A stretch of 64,000 nucleotides of DNA from Xestospongia bergquistia (lineage: Eukaryota > Porifera > Demospongiae > Haplosclerida > Petrosiidae). The notes below the pieces were generated by a model that saw only the letters and a program-made list of their open reading frames with translations, was not told the origin of the DNA and did no database searches. The position numbers were made by a program, and so were the translations under genes. Positions within the stretch are counted from its first letter, which is position 1, and each line of letters opens with the position of its first letter. Shown piece after piece: positions 12,670 to 25,261 of the stretch. The DNA lies in NCBI GenBank assembly GCA_963965975.1, contig OZ014424.1:3100001-3164000 (forward strand), in the 5' to 3' direction.

Positions 12670-13850
12670 CAAAACAACTGACTAAACTGTTAATGACAGT
12701 TTACTTAGTTAGTCCCGTAGAGACCTTTAGACTAAGCTCTTTACTTTATAAGTTTCACTCAATAGTCTAAACCTTCTAAACTCTTTAATTTAAAGACTCT
12801 AGAGTGTTAAAGCAAACCAATTTACTAAACTGTTAATAGGAGTTTATTTAGTTAGTTTCATAGAGTCCTTTAGACTGAGCTGTTTACTTTATAAACTTGA
12901 CTCGATAGTCTAAACCTTCTAAAGTCTTTAAATTAAAGACTTTAGAGTGTTAATGGAAACCAACTTACTTAACTGTTAATAGCATTTTATTTAGTGAATT
13001 TCATAGAGTCCTTTAGACTGAGCTCTTTACTTTATAAACTTCACTCAATAGTCTACACTTTCTGAAGTCTTTAATTATAGTCTTTAGAGTGTTAATGCAA
13101 GCAAACTTAGTAAACTGTTAATAGCAGAGTATGTAGTTAGGCCCATAGAGTCCTTTAGACTAAGCAGTTTACTTTATAAAATTGAGTCAATAGTCCAGAC
13201 CTTCTAAAGTCTTTAAATTAAAGACGTTAGACTGTTTATTCAAACCAACTTACTAAACTGTTAATAGCAATTTATTTAGTTAGTTTCATAGAGTCCTTTA
13301 GACTGAGCTCTTTACTTTATAAATTTCACTCAATAGTCCAAACCTTCTAAAGTTTTTATTTTAAAGACTTTAAAATGTTAATGCAAACCAACTTACTAAA
13401 ATGTTAATAGGAGTTTATTTAGTTATTTTCATAGAGTCCTTTAGACTGAGCTGTTCACTTTATAAACTTCACTCAATAGTCTAAACCTTCTAAAGTCTTT
13501 AAATTAAAGACTTTAGAGTGTTAATGCAAACAAACTTACTAAACTGTTACTAGCAGTTTATTTAGTTAGTCCCATAGGGTCCTTTAGAATGAGTTCTTTA
13601 CTTTATAAACTTCACTCAATAGTCTAAACATTCTAAAGTCTTTAATTTAAAGACTTTAGAGTGTTAATGCAAACCAATTTACTAAACTGTTAATAGCAGT
13701 TTGTTTAGTTAGTTTCATAGAGTCCTTTAGACTGAGCTGTTTACTTTATAAACTTCACTCAATAGTCTAAACAATCTAAACTCTTTAATTTAAAGACTTT
13801 AGAGTGTTAATGCAAGCAAACGTACTAAACTGTTAATGGCAGTTTATTTA
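12670..13850 (+). repeat. Block duplicated 17 monomers downstream, copy 1
   Basis: Markers in order are TAAGCTCTTTACTTTATAAG, GACTCTAGAG, TTGACTCGATAG, TTTAGTGAATTTC, GGCCCATAG, GACTGTTTATTC, GCAATTTATTTAG, AAAATGTTAATAGG, GTTACTAGCAG with CATAGGGTCC, and AACGTACTAAACTG. The same order is found at about 15,105-16,140, at an offset of 2,431 bp (17 times 143) in the first part and 2,289 bp in the second. Copy 1 has one monomer more than copy 2. Confidence 0.85.
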
Positions 13851-15104
13851 GTTAGTCCCATAGAGTCCTTTAGAATGAGCAGTTTACTTTATAAAATTTA
13901 CTCAATAGCCTAAAACTTCTAAAGTCTTTAAATTAATGACTTTAGAGTGTTAATGCAAACCAACTTACTAAACTGTTAATAGCAGTTTATTTAGTTAGTT
14001 TCTTAGAGTCCTTTAGACTGAGCTGTTTACTTTATAAACTTCACTCAATAGACTAAACCTTCTAAACTCTTTAATTTAAAGACTTTAGAGTGTTAATGCA
14101 AACAAACTTACTAAACTGTTAATAGCAGTTTATTTAGTTAGTCCTATAGACTCCTGTAGACTGAGCTGTTTACTTTATAAACTTCACTCAATAGTCTAAA
14201 CCTTCTAAAGTCTTTAAATTAAAGACTTTAGAGTGTTAATGCAAACCAACTTACTAAACTGTTAATAGCAGTTTATTTAGTTAGTCCCATAGAGTCCTTT
14301 CGAATCAGCAGTTTACTTTATAAAATTTACTCAATAGTCTAAACCTTCTAAAGTCTTTAAATTAAAGACTTTAGAGTGTTAATGCAAACCAACTTACTAA
14401 ACTGTTAATAGAAGTTTATTTATTTAGTTTCTTAGAGTCCTTTAGAGTGAGCTGTTTACTTTCTAAACTTCACTCAATAGTCTAAACTTTCTAAACTCTT
14501 TAATTTAAAGACTTTAGAGTGTTAATGCAAACCAACTTACTAAACTGTTAATAGCAGTTTATTTAGTTGGTCCTATAGAGTCCTTTAGACTGAGCTGTTT
14601 ACTTTATAAACTTCACTCAATAGTCTAAACCTTCTAAACTCTTTAATTTTAAAGACTTTAGAGTGTTAATGCAAACCAACTTACTAAACTGTTAATAGCA
14701 CTTTATATAGTTTATCCCATAGAGTCCTTTAGATTGAGCAGTTTACTTTATAAAATTTACTCAGTAGTCTAAACCTTCTAAAGTCTTTAAATTAAAGACT
14801 TTAGAGTGTTAATGCAAACCAAGTTACTAAACTGCTAATAGCAGTTTATTTAGTTAGTTTCATAGAGTCCTTTAGACTTAGCTGTTTACTTTATAAACTT
14901 CACTCAATAGTCTTAACTTTCTAAAGTCTTTAATTTAAAGACTTTAAAGTGTTAATGCAAACCAACTTACTAAACGGTTAATAGCAGTTTGTTTAGTTAG
15001 TTTCATAGAGTCCTTTAGACTGAGCTGTTTACTTTATAAACTTCACTCAATAGTCCAAACATTCTAAACTCTTTAATTTAAAGACTTTACTGTGTGAATG
15101 CAAA

Positions 15105-16140
15105 ACAACTTACTAAACTGTTAATAACAATTTAATTAGTTAGTCCGATAGAGTCCTTTATACTAAGCTCTTTACTTTATAAGTTTCACTCAATACTCTA
15201 AACCTTCTAAACTCTTTAATTTAAAGACTCTAGAGTGTTAACGCAAACCAATTTACTAAACTGTTAATTGGAGTTTATTTAGTTAGTGTCATAGAGTCCT
15301 TTAGACTGAGCTGTTTACTTTATAAAATTGACTCGATAGTCTAAACCTTCTAAAGTCTTTAAATTAAAGACTTTAGAGTGTTAATGCAAGCCAACCTACT
15401 TAACTGTTAATAGCATTTTATTTAGTGAATTCCATAGAGTCCTTTAGACTGAGCTCTTTACTTTATAAACTTCACTCAATAGTCTACAATTTCTGAAGTC
15501 TTTAAATTAAAGACTTTAGACTGTTTATTCAAACAAACTTACTAAACTGTTAATAGCAATTTATTTAGTTAGTTTCATTGAGTCCTTTAGACTGAACTCT
15601 TTACTTTATAAATTTCACTAAATAGTCCAAATCTTTTAAAGTCTTTATTTTAAAGACTTTAGAATGTTAATGCAAACAAACTTACTAAAATGTTAATAGG
15701 AGTTTATTTAGTTAGTTTCATTGAGTCCTTTAGACTGAGCTGTTCACTTATAAACTTCACTCAATAGTCTAAACCTTCTAAAGTCTTTAAATTAAAGACT
15801 TTAGAGTGTTAATGCAAACCAACTTACTAAACTGTTACTAGCAGTTTATTTAGTTAGTCCCATAGGGTCCTTTAGAATGAGTTCTTTACTTTATAAACTT
15901 CACTCAATAGTCTAAACTTTCTAAAGTCTTTAATTTAAAGACTTTAGAGTGTTAATGCAAACCAACTTACTAAACTGTTAATAGCAGTTTGTTTAGTTAG
16001 TTTCATAGAGTCTTTTAGACTGAGCTGTTTAATATATAATCTTCACTCAATAGTCTAAACCTTCTAAACTCTTTAATTTAAAGACTTTAGAGTATTAATG
16101 CAAGCCAACGTACTAAACTGTTAATAGCAGTTTTTTTAGT
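15105..16140 (+). repeat. Block duplicated 17 monomers downstream, copy 2
   Basis: Same marker order as 12,670-13,850, but the GGCCCATAG monomer is missing. At about 15,490-15,520 the sequence passes from TTCTGAAGTCTTTA, typical of one copy-1 monomer, into AATTAAAGACTTTAGACTG and GTTTATTC, typical of the next. One whole repeat has thus been lost at equivalent points inside the palindrome. Confidence 0.82.
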
Positions 16141-16200
16141 TAGTCCCATAGAGTCCTTTAGACTGAGTAGTTTACTTTATAAACTTCACTCAATAGTCTA

Positions 16201-18237
16201 AACCTTCTAAACTCTTTAATTTAAAGACTTTAGAGAGTTACTGCAAACCAACTTACTAAACTGTTAATAGCAGTTTATTTAGTTAGTCCCATAGTGTCCT
16301 TTAGAATGAGCAGTTTACTTTATAAAATTTACTCAATAGTCTAAACCTTCTAAAGTCTTTAAATTAAAGACTTTAGAGTGTTAATGCAAACCAACTTACT
16401 AAACTGTTAATAGCAGTTTATTTAGTTAGCTTCATAGAGTCCTTCAGACTGAGCTGTTTACTTTATAATCTTCACTCAATAGTCTAAACTTTCTAAAGTC
16501 TTTAATTTAAAGACTTTAGAGTGTTAATGCAAACCAACTTACTAAACTGTTAATAGCAGTTTCTTTAGTTAGTTTCATAGAGTCTTTTAGGCTGAGCTGT
16601 TTACTTTATAAACTTCACTCAATAGTCTAAACCTTCTTAACTCTTCAATTTAAAGACTTCAGAGTGTTAATGTAAACCAACTTACTAAACTGTTAATAGA
16701 AGTTTATTTAGTTAGTCCCATAGAGTCCTTTAGACTGATCTGTTTACTTTATAAACTTCACTCAATAGTCTATACCTTCTAAACTCGTTAATTTAAAGAC
16801 ATTAGAGTGTTAATGCAAACCAACTTACTCAACTGTTAACAGCAGTTTATTTAGTTAGTCCCATAGAGTCCTTTAGAATGAGCAGTTTACTTTATAAAAT
16901 TTACTCAATAGTCTAAACCTTCTAAAGTCTTTGAATTAAAGAGTTTAGAGTGTTAATGCAAACCAAGTTACTAAACTGTTAATAGCAGTTTATTTAGTTA
17001 GTTTCTTAGAGTCCTTTAGACTGAGCTTTTTACTTTGTAAACTTCAGTCAATAGTCTAAACCTTATAAACTCTTTAATTTAAAGACTTTAGAGTGTTAAT
17101 GCAAACCAACTTACTAAACTGTTAATAGCAGTTTATTTAGTTAGTCCTATAGAGTCCTTTAGAATGAGCTGTTTACTTTATAAACTTCACTCAATAGTCT
17201 GAACCTTCTAAACTCTTTAATTTAAAGACTTTAGAGAGTTACTGCAAACCAACTTACTAAACTGTTAATAGCAGTTTATTTAGTTAGTCCCATAGTGTCC
17301 TTTAGAATGAGCAGTTTACTTTATAAAATTTACTCAATAGTCTAAACCTTCTAAAGTCTTTAAATTAAAGACTTTAGAGTGTTAATGCAAACCAACTTAC
17401 TAAACTGTTAATAGCAGTTTATTTAGTTAGCTTCATAGAGTCCTTCAGACTGAGCTGTTTACTTTATAATCTTCACTCAATAGTCTAAACTTTCTAAAGT
17501 CTTTAATTTAAAGACTTTAGAGTGTTAATGCAAACCAACTTACTAAACTGTTAATAGCAGTTTCTTTAGTTAGTTTCATAGAGTCTTTTAGGCTGAGCTG
17601 TTTACTTTATAAACTTCACTCAATAGTCTAAACCTTCTTAACTCTTCAATTTAAAGACTTCAGAGTGTTAATGTAAACCAACTTACTAAACTGTTAATAG
17701 AAGTTTATTTAGTTAGTCCCATAGAGTCCTTTAGACTGATCTGTTTACTTTATAAACTTCACTCAATAGTCTATACCTTCTAAACTCGTTAATTTAAAGA
17801 CATTAGAGTGTTAATGCAAACCAACTTACTCAACTGTTAACAGCAGTTTATTTAGTTAGTCCCATAGAGTCCTTTAGAATGAGCAGTTTACTTTATAAAA
17901 TTTACTCAATAGTCTAAACCTTCTAAAGTCTTTGAATTAAAGAGTTTAGAGTGTTAATGCAAACCAAGTTACTAAACTGTTAATAGCAGTTTATTTAGTT
18001 AGTTTCTTAGAGTCCTTTAGACTGAGCTTTTTACTTTGTAAACTTCAGTCAATAGTCTAAACCTTATAAACTCTTTAATTTAAAGACTTTAGAGTGTTAA
18101 TGCAAACCAACTTACTAAACTGTTAATAGCAGTTTATTTAGTTAGTCCTATAGAGTCCTTTAGAATGAGCTGTTTACTTTATAAACTTCACTCAATAGTC
18201 TGAACCTTCTAAACTCTTTAATTTAAAGACTTTAGAG
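16201..18237 (+). repeat. Apparently perfect tandem duplication of 7 monomers, 1,001 bp
   Basis: Copy 1 begins at 16,201 and copy 2 at 17,202, exactly 7 times 143 bp apart. Rare variants shared by both are GAGAGTTACTGC, CATAGTGTCC, AGCTTCATAG with CCTTCAGACTG, TATAATCTTC, TTTTAGGCTGAGC, CTTAACTCTTCAATTT, ATGTAAACC, GATCTGTTTAC, CTATACCTTC with ACTCGTTAAT, CTCAACTGTTAACAGCAG, TTTGAATTAAAGAGTTT, GCTTTTTACTTTG, CCTTATAAACTC and GTCTGAACC. I saw no difference over about 1,036 bp. The mismatches that end the match are A16,200/G17,201 on the left and A17,237/T18,238 on the right. Confidence 0.95.
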
Positions 18238-19400
18238 TGTTAATGCAAACAAACTTACTAAACTGTTAATAGCAGTTTATTTAGTTAGTCCCATAGAGTC
18301 CTTTAGAATGAGCAGTTTACTTTATAAAATTTACTCAATAGTCTAAACCTTCTAAAGTCTTTAAATTAAAGACTTTAGAGTGTTAATGCAAACCAACTTA
18401 CTAAACTGTTAATAGCAGTTTATTTAGTTAGTCCTATAGAGTCCTTTAGAATGAGCAGTTTACTTTATAAAATTTACTCTATAGTCTAAACCTTACAAAG
18501 TCTTTAAATTAAAGACTTTAGAGTGTTAATGCAAACCAACTTACTGAACTGTTAATAACAGTTTATTTAGTTAGTTTCTTAGAGTCCTTTAGACTGAGCT
18601 GTTTACTTTATAAACTTCATTCAATAGTCAAAACCTTCTAAAGTCTTTAATTTAAAGACTTTAGAGTGTTAATGCAAACCAACTTACTAAACTGTTTATA
18701 GCAGTTTATATAGTTAGTCCCATAGAGTCCTTTAGAATGAGCAGTTTACTTTATAAAATTTACTCAATAGTCTAAACCTTCTAAAGTCTTTAAATTAAAG
18801 ACTTTAGAGTGTTAATGCAAACCAACTTACTAAACTGTTAATAGCATTTTATTGAGTTAGTTTCATAGAGTCCTTTTGACTGAGCTGTTTACTTTATAAA
18901 CTACACTCAATAGTCTAAACCTTCTAAAGTCATTAATTTAAAGACTTTAGATTTAATGCAAAACAACTTACTAAACTGTTAATAGCAGTTTATTTAGTTA
19001 GTCCCATAGAGTCCTTTAGACTGAGCTGTTTACTTTATAAACTTCACTCAATAGTCTAAACCTTCTAAACACTTTAATTTAAAGACTTTAGAGCGTTAAT
19101 GCAAACCAACTTACTAAACTGTTAATAGCAGTTTATATAGTTTATCCCATAAGTCCTTTAGAATGAGCAGTTTACTTTATAAAACTTACTCAATAGTCTA
19201 AACTTTCTAAAGATTTTAAATTAAAGACTTTAGAGTGTTAATGCAAACCAAGTTACTAAACTGTTAATAGCAGTTTATTTAGTTAGTTTCATAGAGTCCT
19301 TTAGACTGAGCTGTTTACTTTATAAACTTCCCTCAATAGTCTAAACTTTCTAAAGTCTTTAATTTAAAGACTTTAGAGTGTTAATGCAAACCAACTTACT

Positions 19401-20257
19401 AAACTGTTAATAGCAGTTTGTTTAGTTAGTTTGATAGAGTCCTTTAGACTGAGCTGTTTACTTTATAAACTTCACTCAATAGTTTGAACCTTCTGAACTC
19501 TTTAATTTAAAGACTTTAGAGTGTTAATGCAAACCAACTTACTAAACTGTTAATAGCAGTTTAAGTAGTTTATCCCATAGAATCATTTAGAATGAGCACT
19601 TTACTTCATAAAATTTACTCAATAGTCTAAACCTCCTAAGGTCTTTAAATTAAAGACTTTAGAGTGTTAATGCAAACCAACTTACTAAACTGTTATTAGC
19701 AGTTTATGTAGTTTACCCATAGAGTCCTTTAGAATGAGCACTTTACTTTATAAAATGTACTCAATAGTCTAAACCTCCTAAGGTCTTTAAATTAAAGACT
19801 TTAGAGTGTTAATGCAAACCAACTTACTAAACTGTTAATAGCAGTTTATTTAGTTAGTTTCATAGAGTCCTTTAGACTGAGCTGTTTACTTTATAAACTT
19901 CACAAAATAGTCTAAACTTTCTAAAGTCTTTAATTTAAAGACTTTAGAGTGTTAATGCAAACCAACTTACTAAACTGTTAATAGCAGTTTGTTTAGTTAG
20001 TTTGATAGAGTCCTTTAGACTGAGCTGTTTACTTTATAAACTTCACTCAATAGTTTGAACCTTCTGAACTCTTTAATTTAAAGACTTTAGAGTGTTAATG
20101 CAAACCAACTTACTAAACTGTTAATAGCAGTTTAAGTAGTTTATCCCATAGAATCATTTAGAATGAGCACTTTACTTCATAAAATTTACTCAATAGTCTA
20201 AAACTTCTAAAGTCTTTAAATTAAAGACTTTAGAGTGTTAATGCAAACCGACTTACT
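19401..20257 (+). repeat. Duplicated 2-monomer core at 571-bp offset
   Basis: The pair at 19,401-19,686 recurs at 19,972-20,257. Both carry TTTGATAGAG, AGTTTGAACCTTCTGAACTC, TTTAAGTAGTTTATCCC, GAATCATTTAG and GAGCACTTTACTTCAT. The offset is four monomers less 1 bp, since the copy near 19,686 has lost a T in TTTACCC. A third TTTAAGTAG monomer, with CTCCTAAGGTC, lies near 20,400. The same CTCCTAAGGTC variant is at 19,632 and 19,766. Confidence 0.85.
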
Positions 20258-20972
20258 AAACTGTTAATAGAAGTTTATTTAGTTAGTTTCATAGAGTCCT
20301 TTAGACTGAGCTGTTTACTTTATAAACTTCACTCAATAGTCTAAACCTTCTAAACTCTTTAATTTAAAGACTTTAGAGTGTTAATGCAAACCAACTTACT
20401 AAACTGTTAATAGCAGTTTAAGTAGTTTATCCCATAGAGTCCTTTAGAATGAGCACTTTACTTTATAAAATGTACTCAAGAGTCTAAACCTCCTAAGGTC
20501 TTTAAATTAAAGACTTTAGAGTGTTAATGCAAACAAACTTACTAAACTGTTAATAGCAGTTTATTTAGTTAGTTTCATAGAGTCCTTTAGACTGAGCTGT
20601 TTACTTTATAAACGTCACTCAATAGTCTAAACTTTCTAAAGTCTTTAATTCAAAGACTTTAGAGTGTTTATGCAAACCAACTTACTAAGCTGTTAATAGC
20701 AGTTTGTTCAGTTTGTTTCATAGAGTCCTTAAGACTGAGCTGTTTACTTTATAAACTTCACTCAATAGTCTAAACCTTTTAACGTCATTAATTTAAAGAC
20801 TTTAGAGTGTTAATGCAAACCAAGTTACTAAACTGTTAATAGCAGTTTATTTAGTTAGTCCCATAGAGTTCTTTAGACTGAGCTGTTTCCTTTATAAACT
20901 TCACTCAATAGTCTAAATCTTCTAAACTCTTTAATTTTAAGACTTTAGAGTGTTAATGCAAACAAACTTACC

Positions 20973-21830
20973 AAATTGTTAACAGCAGTTTATTTAGTTA
21001 GTCCTATAGAGTCCTTTAGAATGAGTAGTTTGCTTTATACAATTTACTCAATAGTCTAAACCTTCTAAAGTCTTAAAATTAAAGACTTTAGAGTGTTAAT
21101 GAAAACAAACTTACTAAACTGTTAATGGCAGTTTATTGAGTTAGTTTCATAGAGTCCTTTAGACTGAGCTGTTTACTTTATAAACTTCACACAATAGTCT
21201 AAACTTTCTAAACTTTTTAATTTAAAGACTTTAGAGTGTTAATGCAAACCAACTTACTAAACTGTCAATAGCAGTTTGTTTAGTTAGTTTCATAGAGTCC
21301 TTTAGACTGAGCTGTTTACTTTATAAACTTCACTCAATAGTCTAAAATATCTAAAGTCATTAAATTAAAGACTTTAGAGTGTTAATGCAAACCATCTTAC
21401 TAAATTGTTAACAGCAGTTTATTTAGTTAGTCCTATAGAGTCCGTTAGAATTAGTAGTTTACTTTATAAAATTTACTCAGCAGTCTAAACCTTCTAAAGT
21501 CTTTCAATTAAAGACTTTAAAGTGTTAATGCAAACCAACTTACTAAACTGTTAATAGCAGTTTATTTAGTTAGTTTCATAGAGTCCTTTAGACTGAGCTG
21601 TTTACTTTATAAACTTCACACAATAGTCTAAACTTTCTAAACTCCTTAATTTAAAGACTTTAGAGTGTTAATGCAAACCAACTTACTAAACTGTTAATAG
21701 CAGTTTGTTTAGTTAGTTTCATAGTGTCCTTTAGACTGAGCTGTTTATTTTATAAACTTCATTCAATAGTCTAAACTATCTAAAGTCATTAAATTAAAGA
21801 CTTTAGAGTGTTAATGCAAACCAACTTACT
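20973..21830 (+). repeat. Tandem duplication of a 3-monomer unit, 429 bp
   Basis: Unit 1 is 20,973-21,401 and unit 2 is 21,402-21,830. Each has a monomer starting AAATTGTTAACAGCAG with CCTATAGAG and TAGTAGTTT or GAGTAGTTT; a B monomer with CTTCACACAATAG; and a TTTGTTTAG monomer whose palindrome is GTCATTAAATTAAAG after a CTAAA-ATATC or CTAAACTATC variant. Period is exactly 3 times 143. Confidence 0.88.
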
Positions 21831-22116
21831 AAACTGTTAATAGCAGTTTATTTAGTTAGTTTCTTAGAGTCCTTTAGACTGAGCTGTTTACTTTATAAAC
21901 GTCACTCAATAGTCTAAACCTTCTAAACTCTTTAATTTAATGACTTTAGAGTGCTAATGCAAACCAACTTACTAAACTGTTAATAGCAGTTTATATAGTT
22001 TTTCCCATAGAGTCCTTTAGAATGAGCAGTTCACTTTATCAAATTTACTTAATAGTCTAAACCTTCTAAAGACTTTAAATTAGAGAATTTATAGTGTTAA
22101 TGCAAACCAACTTACT

Positions 22117-23260
22117 GAACTGTTAATAGCAGTTTAGTTAGTTAGTCCTATAGAGTCCTTTAGACTGAGCTGTTTACATTATAAACTTCATTCAATAGTC
22201 TAAACCTTCTAAACTCTTTAATTTAAAGACTTTAGAGTGTTAATGCAAACCAACTTACTACACTGTTAATAGCAGTTTATGTAGTTTATCCCATAGAGTT
22301 CTTTAGAAAGAGCAGTTTACTTTATAAAATTTACTCAATAGTCTAAACCTTCTAAAGTCTTTAAATTAGAGACTCTAGAGTGTTAATGCAAACCAACTTA
22401 CTAAACTGTGAATAGCAGTTTATTTAGTTAGTTTCATAGAGTCCTTTAGACTGAGCTGTTTACTTTATAAACTTCAGTCAATAGTCTAAACCTTCTAAAG
22501 TCATTAAATTCAAGACTTTAAAGAGTTAATGCAAACTAACTTACTAAACTGTTAATAGCAGTTTACTTAGTTAGTTTCTTAGAGTCCTTTAGACTGAGCT
22601 GTTTACTTTATAAACTTCACTCAACAGTCTAAACCTTCTAAACTCTTTAATTTAAAGACTTTAGAGTGTTAATGCAAACCAACTTACTAAACTGTTAATA
22701 GCATTTTATTTAGTTAGTCCTGTAGAGTCCTTTAGACTGAGCTGTTTACTCTATGAACTTCACTCAATAGTCTAAACCTTCTACACTCTTTAATTTAAAG
22801 ACTTTAGAGTGTTAATGCAAACAAACTTACTAAACTGTTAATAGCAGTTTATTTAGTTAGTCCTATAGAGTCCTTTAGACTGAGCTGTTTACATTATAAA
22901 CTTCATTCAATAGTCTAAACATTCTAAACTCTTTAATTTAAAGACGTTAGAGTGTTAATGCAAACCAACTTACTAAACTGTTAATAGCAGTTTATATAGT
23001 TTATCCAATAGAGTCCTTTAGAAAGAGCAGTTTACTTTATAAAATTTACTCAATAGTCTAAACCTTCTAAAGTCTTTAAATTAAAGACTCTAGAGTGTTA
23101 ATGCAAACCAACTTACTAAACTGTGAATAGCAGTTCATTTAGTTAGTTTCATAGAGTCCATTAGACTGAGCTGTTTTCTTTATAAACTTCAGTCAATAGT
23201 CTAAACTTTCTAAAGTCATTAATTTAAAGACTTTAGAGTGTTAATGCAAACTAACTTACT
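22117..23260 (+). repeat. 3-monomer block repeated at 715-bp offset
   Basis: Block 22,117-22,545 recurs at 22,832-23,260. Shared are CCTATAGAG with GTTTACATTATAAACTTCATTC; a TATGTAG or TATATAG monomer with TAGAAAGAGCAG and GACTCTAGAG; and a copy starting AAACTGTGAATAGCAG with CTTCAGTCAATAG. Offset is exactly 5 times 143. Confidence 0.85.
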
Positions 23261-25261
23261 AAACGGTTAATAGCAGTTTGTTTAGTTAGTTTCATAGAGT
23301 CCTTTATACTGAGCTGTTTACTTTGTAAACTTCACTCAATAGTCTAATCCTTCTAAACTCTTTAATTTAAAGACTTTAGAGTGTTAATGCAAACCAACTT
23401 ACTAAACTGTTAATAGCATTTTATTTAGTTAGTCCCGTAGAGTCCTTTAGACTGAGCTCTTTACTTTATAAACTTCACTCAATAGTCTAAACCTTCTAAA
23501 GTCTTTAATTTAAAGACTTTAGAGTGTTAATGCAAACCAACTTACTAAACTGTTAATAGCAGTTTGTTTACTTTGTTTCATAGAGTCCTTTAGACTGAGC
23601 TGTTTACTTTATAAACTTCACTCAATAGTCTAAACCTTCTAAAGTCTTTAAATTAAAGACTTTAAAGTGTTAATGCAAACTAACTTACAAAACTGTTAAT
23701 AGCAGTTTATTTAGTTAGTTTCTTAGAGTCCTTTAGACTGAGCTGTTTACTTTATAAACTTCACTCAATAGTCTAAACCTTCTAAACTCTTTAATTTAAA
23801 GACTTTAGAGTGTTAATGCAAACCAACTTACTAAACTGTTAATAGCATTTTATTTAGTTAGTCCTGTAGAGTCCTTTAGACTGAGCTGTTTACTCTATAA
23901 ACTTCACTCAATAGTCTAAACCTTCTAAACTCTTTAATTTAAAGACTTTAGAGTGTCAATGCAAACCAACTTACTAAACTGGTAATAGCAGTGTATATAG
24001 TTTATGCCATAGAGTCCTTTAGAATGAGCAGTTTACTTTATAAAATTTACTTAATAGTCTAAACCTTCTAAAGTATTTAAATGAAAGACTTTAGAGTGTT
24101 AATTAACACCAACTTACTAAACAGTTAATAGCAGTTTATTTATTTAGTTTCATAGAGTCCTTTAGACTGACCTGTTTACTTTATAAACTTCACTCAATAG
24201 TCTAAACTTTCTAAAGTCTTTAATTTAAAGACTTTAGAGTGTTAATGCAAACAAACTTAGTAAACTGTTAATAGCAGTTTATTTAGTTAGTTTCATAGAG
24301 TCCTGTAGACTGAGCTGTTTACTTTATAAACTTCACTCAATAGTCTAAACTTTCTAAAGTCTTTAATTTAAAGACTTTAGAGTGTTAATGCAAACCAACT
24401 TACTAAACTGTTAATAGAAGTTTATATAGATTATCCCATAGAGTCCTTTAGAATGAGCAGTTTACTTTATAAAATTTACTCAGTAGTCTAACCCTTCTAA
24501 AGTCTTTAAATTAAAGACTTTAAAGTGTTAATGCAAACAAACTTACTAAACTGTTTATAGCAGTTTATTTAGTTAGTTTCATAGAGTCCTTTAGACTGAG
24601 TTCTTTACTTTATAAACTTCACTCAATAGTCTAAACTTTCTAAAGTCTTTAATTTAAAGACTTTAGAGTGTTAATGCAAACCAACTTACTAAATTGTTAA
24701 TGGCATTTTATTTAGTTAGTCCCATAGAGTCCTTTAGACTGAGCTGTTTAATTTATAAACTTCACTCAATAGTCTAAACCTTCTAAACTCTTTAATTTAA
24801 AGACTTTAGAGTGTTAATGCAAACCAACTTAACAAACTGTTAATAGCAGTTTGTTTAGTTAGTTTCAAAGAGTCCTTTAGACTGAGCTGTTTACTTTATA
24901 AATTTCACTTAATAGTCTAAACCTTCTAAAGTCATTAAATTAAAGACTTTAGAGTGTTAATGCAAACCAACTTACAAAACTGTTAATAGCAGTTTATTTA
25001 GTTAGTTTTTTAGAGTCCTTTAGACTGAGCTGTTTACTTTATAAACTTCACTCAATAGTCTAAACTTCTAAACTCTTTAATTTAAAGACTTTAGAGTGTT
25101 AATGCAAGCAAACTTACTAAACTGTTAATAGCATTTTATTTAGTTAGTCGTATAGAGTCCTTTAAACTGAGCTGTTTACTCTATAAACTTCACTCAATAG
25201 TCTAAACCTTCTAAACTCTTTAATTTAAAGACTTAGAGTGTTAATGCAAACCAACTTACTA
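22546..25261 (+). repeat. Dimer TTCTTA + GCATTTT repeated at 8- and 9-monomer spacing
   Basis: A TTTCTTAGAG (or TTTTTTAGAG) monomer followed by a GCATTTTATTTAG monomer with TTTACTCTAT recurs three times. The second member starts at 22,689, 23,833 and 25,119, offsets of 1,144 bp (8 times 143) and 1,286 bp (9 times 143 less 1). The lost base is in the CTAAACTTCTAAACTC copy near 25,065. The monomers between are similar in order but not identical. Confidence 0.75.

Larger units (their letters stand above)
5971..16200 (+). repeat. Region 2: intermediate sub-array with long-offset blocks
   Basis: About 71 to 72 monomers with moderate divergence. Classes A and B are both present but no longer strictly alternate. 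A recurrent marker, TTGACTCGATAG, occurs at 9,183, 11,324, 12,897 and 15,328. It is followed each time by a GCATTTTATTTAG-like monomer and other shared copies, which shows an old higher-order block repeated at offsets of 2,141, 1,573 and 2,431 bp. A younger 714-bp 5-mer duplication lies at about 9,492-10,845. Confidence 0.75.

Noticed and set aside
16201..18237. Treating the perfect 1,001-bp duplication as a certain assembly error
   Set aside because: Near-perfect tandem copies are normal in satellites, and other blocks here show a range of divergence. Only reads can decide.
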